Both the position numbers and the translations under genes were made by a program. Below the pieces are notes generated by a model. That model was not told where the DNA came from and did not search any database. It was given only the letters and a program-made list of their open reading frames with translations. 64,000 bases of DNA from Microbacterium enclense (GTDB lineage: Bacteria; Actinomycetota; Actinomycetes; Actinomycetales; Microbacteriaceae): the NCBI RefSeq assembly GCF_001456955.1, contig NZ_KQ758469.1:64926-128925 (forward strand), written 5' to 3'. Below are positions 27,842-37,472 of this stretch, in pieces; position 1 is the stretch's first letter; every line of letters starts with the position of its first letter.

Positions 27842-28828
27842 CTATCGCGCTTTCGACATCAGGTCGGCGCGCGGGTTCTCTTTCGGCTGCAGTTCTTGGA
27901 ACCGCTCGAGCGCCTCGCGGGCGGCGTCGTCGAGGTGCGAGGGCACCGCGACCTGGACCTCGGCGAGGAGGTCGCCGGCGCCCTTGGTCGACTCGATGCC
28001 GCGTCCTTTGACGCGCAACACGCGCCCCGACGGGGTGCCGGGGGCGACGCGTAGGCGCACCGGGTCGCCGCCGAGGGTCGGTACCTCGATGGTCGCGCCC
28101 AGCGCCGCCTCGGTGAAGGTGACGGGGACCGTCACCCGCAGGTTGAGGCCGTCGCGCGTGAACACCGGGTGCGGCCGCACCGCGACGGTCACGACGATGT
28201 CGCCGCTCTCGCCGCCGTCGGGCGACTTGCGACCCCGCCCGCGCAGGCGGATCTTCTGCCCGTCGGAGACGCCGGCCGGGATCTTCACCTTGAAGGGCAC
28301 ATTGTCTTCACCCTGCAGGGTGATGGTCTCGCCTTTCGCTGCGGTGACGAAGTCGATCGTCGTTCGGGCCGTGACGTCGGCCCCGCGCTGCGGGCCGCCG
28401 AAGCCGCGGAACCCGCCCGTGGTCTGACCGAACCGGCCGGAACCGAAGCCCCCGCCGCCCTGATCGAACATCGAGAAGATGTCCTCGAAGCCGCCCGGTG
28501 CCTGACCGCCGCCGCGCTGCTGACCGAAGCGGCTGAAGACGTCGTCGAAGCCCCCGCCGCCCCCGGCCCCGGGAGCCGAGAAGCGCGCCCCCGAGCCCAT
28601 GGCCCGGATCTGGTCGTACTCCTCGCGCTGCTCGGGGTCGTTGAGCACCGAGTACGCCTCGCTGATCTCCTTGAACTTCGCCTCCGCTTTCGCGTCTCCC
28701 GGGTTCGAGTCGGGGTGGTACTGGCGCGCGAGCTTGCGGTACGTCTTCTTCAGATCAGCAGCGCTGACGCTCTTGTCGACACCGAGGACCTTGTAGAAGT
28801 CCTTGTCGAACCAGTCCTGACTCGCCAT
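27842..28828 (-). CDS. dnaJ: DnaJ-family co-chaperone without zinc finger
   Basis: This is a 328-residue class B J-protein that stimulates DnaK ATPase and delivers substrates. The J-domain covers about residues 8-75 with the HPD triad in ARQYHPDSNPGD. It is followed by a Gly/Phe-rich region (FSAPGAGGGGGFDD, then repeated GGFG) to about 145, and the two C-terminal beta-domains (KVKIPAGVSDGQKIRLRGRG and LLAEVQVAVP). The CxxCxGxG zinc-binding repeats of classical DnaJ are absent, so it is CbpA-like despite its place in the dnaK operon. It lies 11 bases after grpE. Confidence 0.93.
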   Translation of the reverse strand: MASQDWFDKDFYKVLGVDKSVSAADLKKTYRKLARQYHPDSNPGDAKAEAKFKEISEAYSVLNDPEQREEYDQIRAMGSGARFSAPGAGGGGGFDDVFSRFGQQRGGGQAPGGFEDIFSMFDQGGGGFGSGRFGQTTGGFRGFGGPQRGADVTARTTIDFVTAAKGETITLQGEDNVPFKVKIPAGVSDGQKIRLRGRGRKSPDGGESGDIVVTVAVRPHPVFTRDGLNLRVTVPVTFTEAALGATIEVPTLGGDPVRLRVAPGTPSGRVLRVKGRGIESTKGAGDLLAEVQVAVPSHLDDAAREALERFQELQPKENPRADLMSKAR

Positions 28829-28839
28829 GCGTCCTCCTC

Positions 28840-29454
28840 TTAGGCCGGCACCGCGACGACGACCTTGGCCGGTCGCAGCTCGACGGAGCCGAGGCGGTAC
28901 CCCACCTCGACGACCTCGAGGATCGTCGTCTCGGTCACGCCCGGAGTCGGGGCCTGGAAGATCGCCTCGTGCTGCTGCGGGTCGAACACGTCGCCGACGG
29001 CGCCGTACGACACCACACCGAGACGCTCGGCCACGGCGCGCACCTTGTCACCGATGGCGGCCAGCGGGCTGCCCTCGACGAGGTCGCCGTGCTTGGCAGC
29101 GCGATCGAGGTCGTCCATGACCGGCAGCAGGCCCTTCACGGCCTCACCCTTGGCGCGCTCGATCTCGCGCTGGCGCTGCTCTTCGGTGCGCCGACGGTAG
29201 TTGGCGTACTCGGCCTGCAGACGCTTGAGGTCGATCAGCAGCGAGGCTTCGCGGTCGGAACCGGCGTCTTCGGCTGCGGCCTCGGGCGTCTGCTCGGCGC
29301 CGAGGATGTCGTCGATGGTCAGGCCATCGGCATCCGTCCCCTCGCTCTCAGGCTGCTCGCCCGACGGCGCGGGGCCGGAGGTGTTCTCCTCCGGCCCCGT
29401 CTCGTCAGGACCGGCGCCCGAGCCCGTGGGCTGTTCGTCGTCCTTGTGTGCCAT
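28840..29454 (-). CDS. grpE: nucleotide exchange factor GrpE
   Basis: This is a 204-residue cytosolic GrpE that releases ADP from DnaK. The first about 70 residues are an acidic, Gly/Pro-rich disordered leader. The long dimerisation coiled coil covers about 75-125 (DLKRLQAEYANYRRRTEEQR). The C-terminal beta-domain carries the family signature (VFDPQQHEAIFQAP and VGYRLGSVELRPAKVVVA). It lies nine bases after dnaK and 11 before dnaJ, inside the HspR-controlled operon. Confidence 0.95.
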   Translation of the reverse strand: MAHKDDEQPTGSGAGPDETGPEENTSGPAPSGEQPESEGTDADGLTIDDILGAEQTPEAAAEDAGSDREASLLIDLKRLQAEYANYRRRTEEQRQREIERAKGEAVKGLLPVMDDLDRAAKHGDLVEGSPLAAIGDKVRAVAERLGVVSYGAVGDVFDPQQHEAIFQAPTPGVTETTILEVVEVGYRLGSVELRPAKVVVAVPA

Positions 29455-29463
29455 GTTCTCTGC

Positions 29464-31478
<2,015 letters not shown>

Positions 31479-31615
31479 TTCCGGATGCCATGCCGCGGGC
31501 ATGGGGCGCGGGTGGCGCGAGGGTGGGGGTGACGCGGGGGTGCGGGCGCATGCGCAGGCGACACGGGTGCCGGTGCCTGCGCAGGTGGCGCCTCACCGAA
31601 CCGGGGCGGCGAATA

Positions 31616-31650
31616 TGCACCGGGGCGGTCGATGGACGCCCCCCGGTGCA
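31616..31650. repeat. TGCACCGGGGCG palindrome
   Basis: TGCACCGGGGCG (31616-31627) faces CGCCCCCCGGTGCA (31637-31650) across a nine-base loop, with two bulged C. It lies in the gene-free stretch 31479-32032 upstream of the dnaK operators, where I find no gene. It is the only copy I noticed. Confidence 0.65.
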
Positions 31651-31683
31651 CATTCCGCGCCCCACAACTGCAGGCGAGCCCGG

Positions 31684-31749
31684 TTTGGGGCGTCATCGGC
31701 CGTTTGGGGCGGAATCTGTCCGCCCCAAACGGCGAAAACCGCCCCAAAC
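31684..31749. repeat. TTGGGGC palindromic repeat, single copy
   Basis: TTTGGGGCGTCATCGGCCGT starts it and CGGCGAAAACCGCCCCAAAC ends it, with TTTGGGGCGGA/TCCGCCCCAAAC nested inside. Same family as the triplet at 22105-22469. A degenerate half-copy (TTCTGGGGCGG) follows near 31841. Confidence 0.85.
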
Positions 31750-32032
31750 CCCCATGACAAGCCGGCACTCGCACTGGCTGCCCGCCGCGCCGCCCGGCTG
31801 CCGAACCGCAGACGAACTCGGTCCGGGGCGCGATTGACCGTTCTGGGGCGGTTCACGAGCCGGCGCCCCGCACCGGCCGGCCGCCCGCCCGCCGCCGCCC
31901 GCCCACCCGGGACGGCGGAAACCTCCCCGAGCCCGCAGCCCGGACCCGGCGACGCCCCGGGCTCACGAGAACGGCGACGCCCCCGCGACCCGAGGGTCTG
32001 CGGGGGCGTCGAACGGATGCCGACTCCCCGAC

Positions 32033-32240
32033 GCACCGGCCGGGATCACTGCCGCGCCGGGCCACGCACCCAGCGCACCGGCCGGAATCACTGCCGCGCC
32101 AGGCCACGCACCCAGCGCACCGGCCGGAATCACCGCCGCACCAGGCCACGCACCCGGCGCATGGCCGGAATCACCGCCGCACCAGGCCACGCACCCGGCG
32201 CATGGCCGGAATCACCGCCACGCCGGGCCACGCACCCGAC
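32033..32240. repeat. five-copy 42-base tandem array
   Basis: Units begin at 32033, 32075, 32117, 32159 and 32200 (42, 42, 42, 41 bases), with a last partial copy ending near 32240. Each carries CCGGAATCACCGCCGC or a variant followed by CCAGGCCACGCACCC. Neighbouring units differ by a few substitutions, with the 3' units most alike. The array lies immediately beyond the stop of the helicase gene (32250). It has no variable spacers, so it is not CRISPR. Confidence 0.92.
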
Positions 32241-32249
32241 GGTGCGGAG

Positions 32250-33992
32250 TCAGTCGCGGTCGCGGTCGCGGCGCTGGGGGCGATCGCTGCGCTTGGCGGA
32301 GCGTCCGCCCTGGTCGAGGCGCAGGTCGATGAGCTGGCCCGAGATGCGGGTGTCGGCGAGGCGGTTGATCGTGTCGCGCGAGAGGTCGGCCGGCAGCTCG
32401 ACGAGCGAGAAGTCCTGACGGATCTGGATCGCCCCGAAGTCGTTGCGACGCAGGCCGCCCTCGTTCGCGAGGGCCCCGACGATCTGACGCGGCTCGACCC
32501 GCTGGCGACGGCCCACGGCGATGCGGTACGTCGCGAAACGCCCGCCGCCACCGCGCCGGTCGCCGCCCTCGCGCGGCTCGCGGCCCGCGCGGTCCGACCG
32601 GTCGCGGTCGAAACGCGGCTGCTGGATCGTCTCCTCCTCGAGCAGCAGCGGGGTGTCGCCCTGCGCCACCACGGCGAGCGCTGCGGCCACGTCGGCCTCG
32701 GGCACGTCGTGGTGCGCGACGTAGTGGGCGACCACATCGCGGAACGTCGCGATGGCGGCGGTGTCTTCGAGGGCGGTGGTGATCGCGTCGTCGAAGCGGG
32801 TGAGGCGCGTGGCGTTGACGTCGTCGACGCTCGGCAGCGACATCTCGGTCAGCGGCTGGCGCGTGGCCTTCTCGATCGCGGTGAGCATGCGACGCTCGCG
32901 CGGGGTGACGAAGCTGATCGCGTCGCCGGTGCGGCCGGCGCGGCCGGTGCGGCCGATGCGGTGCACGTACGACTCGGTGTCGATCGGCAGGTCGTAGTTG
33001 ACGACGTGGCTGATGCGCTCGACGTCGAGGCCGCGGGCGGCGACGTCGGTGGCGACGAGGATGTCGAGCTTGCCGCTCTTGAGCTGATTGACCGTGCGCT
33101 CGCGCTGCACCTGGGCGATGTCGCCGTTGATGGCGGCGGCGGTGTAGCCGCGGGCGCGGAGCTTCTCGGCGACCGTCTCGGTCTCGTTCTTGGTGCGGGT
33201 GAAGACGATCATGCCCTCGAAGTTCTCGACCTCGAGGATGCGCGTCAGCGCATCGATCTTCTGCTGGTACGACACCACGAGGTAGCGCTGGGTGATGTTG
33301 GCCGAGGTCGTGGTCTTGGTCTTGACCGTGATCTCTTCGGGGTCGTTCAGGTACTGCGCCGAGATGCGACGGATCTGCGCCGGCATGGTGGCCGAGAACA
33401 GCGCGACCTGCTTGGTCGAGGGGGTGTCGGCGAGGATCGTCTCGACGTCTTCGGCGAAGCCCATCTTGAGCATCTCGTCGGCTTCGTCGAGCACGAGGAA
33501 CTTCAGCTCGCTGAGGTCGAGGGTGCCCTTGTCGAGGTGGTCCATGATGCGACCGGGCGTTCCGACGATGACGTCGACGCCGCGGCGGAGCGCCGACAGC
33601 TGCTGGCCGTAGCCCTGGCCGCCGTAGACCGGCAGCACCGAGACGCCCTTGATGTGGGCGGCGTACTTCTCGAACGCCTCGCACACCTGCAGCGCGAGTT
33701 CACGCGTCGGCGCGAGCACGAGGGCCTGGGGATTCTTGTGCCCGGTCTCCATCTGCGACAGCACCGGCAGCGCGAAGGCCGCGGTCTTGCCGGTTCCGGT
33801 CTGGGCGAGGCCGACGACGTCGCGGCCCTGCAGCAGGACCGGGATCGTGGCCGCCTGGATGGCGGAGGGGGTCTCGTAGCCGACGTCTTTGAGGGCCTTG
33901 AGCACGTTGGCATCCAGACCCAGATCGGAGAAGGTGAGCTGGTCGGGAGCGGTCTCCGCCTCAGCGGAGTCGACGGGGGTTTCGGATGCCAT
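32250..33992 (-). CDS. DEAD-box RNA helicase
   Basis: This 580-residue ATP-dependent RNA helicase is probably involved in ribosome assembly or mRNA turnover. It has the Q motif (FSDLGLDANVLKALKDVGYE), Walker A AQTGTGKT, PTRELALQV, TPGRIMDH, the DEAD box in LDEADEML, SAT, ARGLDVERIS and HRIGRTGRAGR. After about residue 470 an Arg/Gly-rich linker leads to a DbpA-like RNA-binding domain (VEPRQIVGALANEGGLRRND, about 510-560) and a basic Arg/Asp-rich tail (RDRDRD). It resembles the DeaD/CshA type. A 42-base tandem array starts ten bases past the stop. Confidence 0.95.
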   Translation of the reverse strand: MASETPVDSAEAETAPDQLTFSDLGLDANVLKALKDVGYETPSAIQAATIPVLLQGRDVVGLAQTGTGKTAAFALPVLSQMETGHKNPQALVLAPTRELALQVCEAFEKYAAHIKGVSVLPVYGGQGYGQQLSALRRGVDVIVGTPGRIMDHLDKGTLDLSELKFLVLDEADEMLKMGFAEDVETILADTPSTKQVALFSATMPAQIRRISAQYLNDPEEITVKTKTTTSANITQRYLVVSYQQKIDALTRILEVENFEGMIVFTRTKNETETVAEKLRARGYTAAAINGDIAQVQRERTVNQLKSGKLDILVATDVAARGLDVERISHVVNYDLPIDTESYVHRIGRTGRAGRTGDAISFVTPRERRMLTAIEKATRQPLTEMSLPSVDDVNATRLTRFDDAITTALEDTAAIATFRDVVAHYVAHHDVPEADVAAALAVVAQGDTPLLLEEETIQQPRFDRDRSDRAGREPREGGDRRGGGGRFATYRIAVGRRQRVEPRQIVGALANEGGLRRNDFGAIQIRQDFSLVELPADLSRDTINRLADTRISGQLIDLRLDQGGRSAKRSDRPQRRDRDRD

Positions 33993-34109
33993 GACTCCAC
34001 GGTAGTCCGCCTGGCCCTGCCGCGCGGGCCTGGGGATAACCTGAACGCGCGCGCCAACGCCGGTGCAGCGAGATCCCGGCGAACCGGGAATTCACCCAAG
34101 GACCCTAGC

Positions 34110-35489
34110 GTGACCGACATGTCTTCCCCGGAGACGGCTCCGCCCACCACCGCCGTTCGACGTCCCGTCCTCGCCTGGGCCCTGTGGGACTGGGGTTCGG
34201 CCGCCTTCAACGCCGTGGTGACGACCTTCGTCTTCAGCACGTATCTCGCGAGCGAGCTGTTCGTCGACCCCGCGGTCGTGGCGGCGGCGAACGGCGACGA
34301 CTCCGACCCCGAGCTCGTGCGCGCGCTCGCCGAGAACGCCGGCGTCGTGGGCGTCGCGCTCATGGTCGCCGGCATCGTGGTCGCGCTCGTGGCGCCCGTG
34401 CTGGGCCAGCGCTCCGACGGCACGGGGCGCCGCAAGCTGTGGCTCGGCATCAACACCGCACTCGTGGTGCTGGCGATGGCCGCGATGGTGTTCGTCGAGG
34501 GGACGCCGCAGTATCTGGTGCTCGGCGCCACCCTCATCGCCGTCGGCAACGTCTTCTTCGAGTTCGCCAGCGTCAACTACTACGCGATGCTCACGCAGGT
34601 CTCCACGCGCGAGAACATCGGCCGCGTCTCCGGGTTCGGCTGGGGCATGGGTTACGTCGGCGGCATCGTGCTGCTCCTGCTCCTGCTGGTGCTGTTCATC
34701 CAGAGCTTCGGGAATCCGGATGCCGGGGGGCTGCTCGCCGTGAGCAAGGAGGGCGGTCTGAACATCCGCCTCGCCGTACTGGCATCCGCGGTCTGGTTCG
34801 CCGTCTTCGCGATCCCGGTTCTGCTGCGGGTGCCGGAGATCCCGGCGCAGTCGCGTCGGGTGCGCGTCGGCTTCTTCCGGTCGTACGCGGTGCTCTGGGG
34901 CACGCTGCGCTCGCTCTGGCACGACAGCCGTCAGGTGCTGCTGTTCCTCGTGGCCAGCGCGATCTTCCGCGACGGGCTCGCGGGAGTCTTCACCTTCGGC
35001 GCGATCATCGCGGCGCAGGTGTTCCGGTTCAGCTCGACCGAGGTGCTGTACTTCGCGGTCGCGGCGAACCTCGTCGCGGGCGTCAGCGTCATGCTCGCCG
35101 GGCGCCTCGACGATCGCTTCGGCCCCAAGAACGTCATCCTCGTCTCGCTCACCGGTCTGATCGCGCTCGGTACCGTGATGCTGTTCATCGGCACCTCGCA
35201 GGTCGGCTTCTGGATCGTCGGGCTCGGGCTCGGTGCGTTCGTCGGGCCGGTGCAGTCCGCGAGCCGGTCGTACCTCGCGCGGGTGGCCCCGGAAGGCCGC
35301 GAGGGCGAGATCTTCGGTCTGTACGCGACGACGGGCCGCGCGGTGTCGTTCCTCGCCCCCGGTCTGTTCGCGCTCTTCGTCGGGCTCACCGGCGACACCC
35401 GCCTCGGCATCCTGGGCATCGTGCTGATCCTCGCCGCGGGTCTGCTGCTGATGCTCCCGGTCAAGGCGAAGGGCGCCGTCATCCGCTGA
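34110..35489 (+). CDS. UMF1/Atg22-like MFS transporter
   Basis: This is a 459-residue major facilitator protein with about 12 membrane helices. The first helix has the family mark AWALWDWGSAAFNAVVTTFV (compare YDWANSAF in UMF1). Other features are VGQRSDGTGRRK-like VLGQRSDGTGRRKLW after helix 2, FFEFASVNYYAMLTQVSTRE, RLDDRFGPKNVI and GPVQSASRSYLARVAPEGRE. The latter loops occur in Atg22/UMF1 proteins, some of which export amino acids. I chose the GTG at 34110 (AAGGA upstream); the ATG at 34119 is possible. It is a single gene, divergent from the helicase. Confidence 0.88.
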   Translation: MTDMSSPETAPPTTAVRRPVLAWALWDWGSAAFNAVVTTFVFSTYLASELFVDPAVVAAANGDDSDPELVRALAENAGVVGVALMVAGIVVALVAPVLGQRSDGTGRRKLWLGINTALVVLAMAAMVFVEGTPQYLVLGATLIAVGNVFFEFASVNYYAMLTQVSTRENIGRVSGFGWGMGYVGGIVLLLLLLVLFIQSFGNPDAGGLLAVSKEGGLNIRLAVLASAVWFAVFAIPVLLRVPEIPAQSRRVRVGFFRSYAVLWGTLRSLWHDSRQVLLFLVASAIFRDGLAGVFTFGAIIAAQVFRFSSTEVLYFAVAANLVAGVSVMLAGRLDDRFGPKNVILVSLTGLIALGTVMLFIGTSQVGFWIVGLGLGAFVGPVQSASRSYLARVAPEGREGEIFGLYATTGRAVSFLAPGLFALFVGLTGDTRLGILGIVLILAAGLLLMLPVKAKGAVIR

Positions 35490-35798
35490 CTCTCGCGCAC
35501 GGGCCCACCCCGGCCGAGGCTCCGGAGATTTTGACGAGCCGCTCGCTGACCTCCGCGTGATGTCGGGCCTGCTCTCGCCTCGACGCGCGACTTTTCCGGA
35601 GCGCGGCCCGCGTGCGGGACGGAGCTCAGACGTCCGGGCGGCGAGCGCGGTCGTCGTCAGCGACGCGGCGGGGCGTGCGGGACTCCGGACCTTCTGCGTG
35701 GTCGAGCGCTGACGCTGGCTCGAAACCGCATCCGCGAGTAGCCGCCCGCTCGATTTCTCCGGAGCGCGGCCCACGGCCGCAACGAGGATGCCGCGGAC
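35490..35798. other. 309-base intergenic region
   Basis: No credible gene. The phrase TTCCGGAGCGCGGCCC (about 35592) recurs as CTCCGGAGCGCGGCCC (about 35757), a spaced direct repeat whose second copy lies just before the MarR gene's 3' end. Nothing else stands out. Confidence 0.5.
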
Positions 35799-36323
35799 TC
35801 AGTCGCGCGGCCAGGCATCGGCGAACTTCGCCAGCAGGCGGGCGAACTCCACCCGCTCGGCGTCGCTGAACGACGCGAGGGCGTTGCGAACGGCATCCCG
35901 TCGTCGCACGCGGAATCCGGACACGAGGCCCTGCCCCTCGGGGGTGAGACGCACGCGGGTGCGGCGTGCGTCGTCCGGGTCGGGTTCCCGCGCCACCAGG
36001 CCGAGCTCGACCGACTGCTGGACGAGGCGTGACGCGCGCGGTTGGTCGACTCCGACCGCCTCGGCGATCTCTCCGACCGACAGCGATCCGGATGCCGCGA
36101 CGAGCGCATCGAGCATGCGCAGGCGCGCGGGACCACCGAAGCGTCCGTGCGCGGGGTCGGCCCAGGGCGGCGCACCGCGACCCCAGGGACCGCCGCGCCC
36201 GCCGTGACCCTCGTGTCCGCCGTGGGGGTGATGATGCGCCTCGGGCGGGAAGGGCGGGCGCGGACGCCGACCGCGCAGGCGTGCCAGCGCCGCGGCGATC
36301 TCGTCGGCGGGGTCGGTGGGCAT
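35799..36323 (-). CDS. MarR-family regulator with His-rich N-terminal region
   Basis: This is a 174-residue winged-helix repressor-like protein. Residues about 20-55 are extraordinarily His/Gly-rich (EAHHHPHGGHEGHGGRGG), a possible metal-binding segment. The MarR domain follows with RLRMLDALVAASGSLSVGEI, EAVGVDQPRASRLVQQSVEL (recognition helix) and the wing DPDDARRTRVRLTPEG. I chose the ATG at 36323 at the edge of the operator region; upstream in-frame sequence crosses that region. It diverges from a second MarR-like gene with similar His-rich character (36432). The two may respond to metal or redox signals, which is inference from composition. Confidence 0.87.
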   Translation of the reverse strand: MPTDPADEIAAALARLRGRRPRPPFPPEAHHHPHGGHEGHGGRGGPWGRGAPPWADPAHGRFGGPARLRMLDALVAASGSLSVGEIAEAVGVDQPRASRLVQQSVELGLVAREPDPDDARRTRVRLTPEGQGLVSGFRVRRRDAVRNALASFSDAERVEFARLLAKFADAWPRD

Positions 36324-36334
36324 GACGTTGATTT

Positions 36335-36397
36335 TACATGTCTCTTGACAAGCATCAGGAATACATGTCACAGTACATTCGTTGTCACATGACATGT
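36335..36397. promoter_or_regulatory. shared operator region of the divergent MarR pair
   Basis: Three ACATGT cores lie at 36336-36341, 36363-36368 and 36392-36397. The second and third form an inverted pair (ACATGTCA and TGACATGT). Inside them is TGTCACATGACA (36383-36394), with perfect five-base arms. This AT-richer island in high-GC DNA is the likely binding site of one or both regulators and contains both promoters. TTGACA occurs at 36345-36350, but without a well-spaced -10. Confidence 0.75.
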
Positions 36398-36431
36398 ACC
36401 GGCGGATCGCCCGCCGACGAAAGGACCTCCC

Positions 36432-37238
36432 ATGAACACCCCTAACGATCCCCGCGCCCTCGCCCACCGCCTCACCACGGTCGGCCACGCGCTGCACCAC
36501 CGCCTCTTCGCGCAGCTGCACGACAGCGGCATCCATCCCAAGACCCTCCTGCTGCTCAGCGCCGTCGACGGCAGGGTCGACGCGCCCTGGGTCGCCGATC
36601 GCCTCGAACGCGGCGGCAAGCGGGTCGCCGCCCTCGCCGAGCGCGGGTGGATCGTCCGCACCGACGACGCCTGGTCGCTGACCGACGACGGCCGGGCCCT
36701 GCTCGACCGAGTGGATGCCGAGCGGTCGGCGCTGCTGGCCGATGTACCGGAGGAGCAGCTGGCGAACCTCACAACGGCGCTCGACGCCGTCGCGAACGCG
36801 CTGGGCGTCGACGACGACGAGAGCGCCGATCGCCCGGCGCGCGGATTCCGCGTCGACCTCGGCGCCGGGCCGCGCGGCTTCGGCCCCGGCGCGCGACGGG
36901 CCTTCGGACCGAACGAGCACCGCGGCTTCCGCGTGGGCGAGCGCCCCGGACCCCGCCGCCCGTTCGAGCCCGCCGACCCGCCCGCGGCGCCGGACGGCCG
37001 CCCTCAGAGCCACGGCGAGCGCGGCGAAAGCCACGGCCACGGCCCGCACGGCGAGCACCGCCACGGCCACGGCGAGCACCGCGGCGAGCGCGGCGCGACC
37101 CGCCACGGCCGCGGTGCGCACGGATGCGGCGGCGAACACCGCCGCCACCGCCGCGAGGAGCGCGCGTACGAGCGCGGCTTCGACGCCGGGTTCCGGCGCG
37201 GACGCGAGGCCGGCGCCCCGCCCGCCGCGCAGGACTGA
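36432..37238 (+). CDS. winged-helix (MarR-like) protein with His/Gly/Arg-rich tail
   Basis: This is a 268-residue protein. The N-terminal about 125 residues form a winged-helix domain (HALHHRLFAQLHDSGIHPKT, VADRLERGGKRVAALAERGW, then DDAWSLTDDGRALLDRV). From about 130 the protein is low complexity. It has an Arg/Gly/Phe/Pro-rich part and then a His-rich block (HGHGPHGEHRHGHGEHRGER) with one Cys. The end, ERAYERGFDAGFRRGREAGA, is Arg-rich. Its start has AAAGGACCTCC upstream. It is divergent from the His-rich MarR gene and probably autoregulated through the shared operator. A metal-responsive or scaffold role is possible. No named subfamily is recognised. Confidence 0.8.
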   Translation: MNTPNDPRALAHRLTTVGHALHHRLFAQLHDSGIHPKTLLLLSAVDGRVDAPWVADRLERGGKRVAALAERGWIVRTDDAWSLTDDGRALLDRVDAERSALLADVPEEQLANLTTALDAVANALGVDDDESADRPARGFRVDLGAGPRGFGPGARRAFGPNEHRGFRVGERPGPRRPFEPADPPAAPDGRPQSHGERGESHGHGPHGEHRHGHGEHRGERGATRHGRGAHGCGGEHRRHRREERAYERGFDAGFRRGREAGAPPAAQD

Positions 37239-37472
37239 GAGCGTCCCGTGGCGCCCCACCATCGGCGACCGCGCCCCGAGCGGGGCTGCGGTCGCCGTCG
37301 TCGGGATACTGCGTCACGGCTCACGGCGCAAGAGCCCGCGCGTTTCATGACGCTCCGTTTCACTCCGCGACGCTTCGAGACGCATCCATTGGCCCGGTTC
37401 CGCAGCGCGTTCTAGCGTCACCTGGAATGCCGCCGGCACGACGCAACGGCGCAGTGAAGGAACAGCCGCACC

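Noticed and set aside
32033..32240. Tandem array as a CRISPR
   Set aside because: Units follow one another without unique spacers and no cas genes are near.
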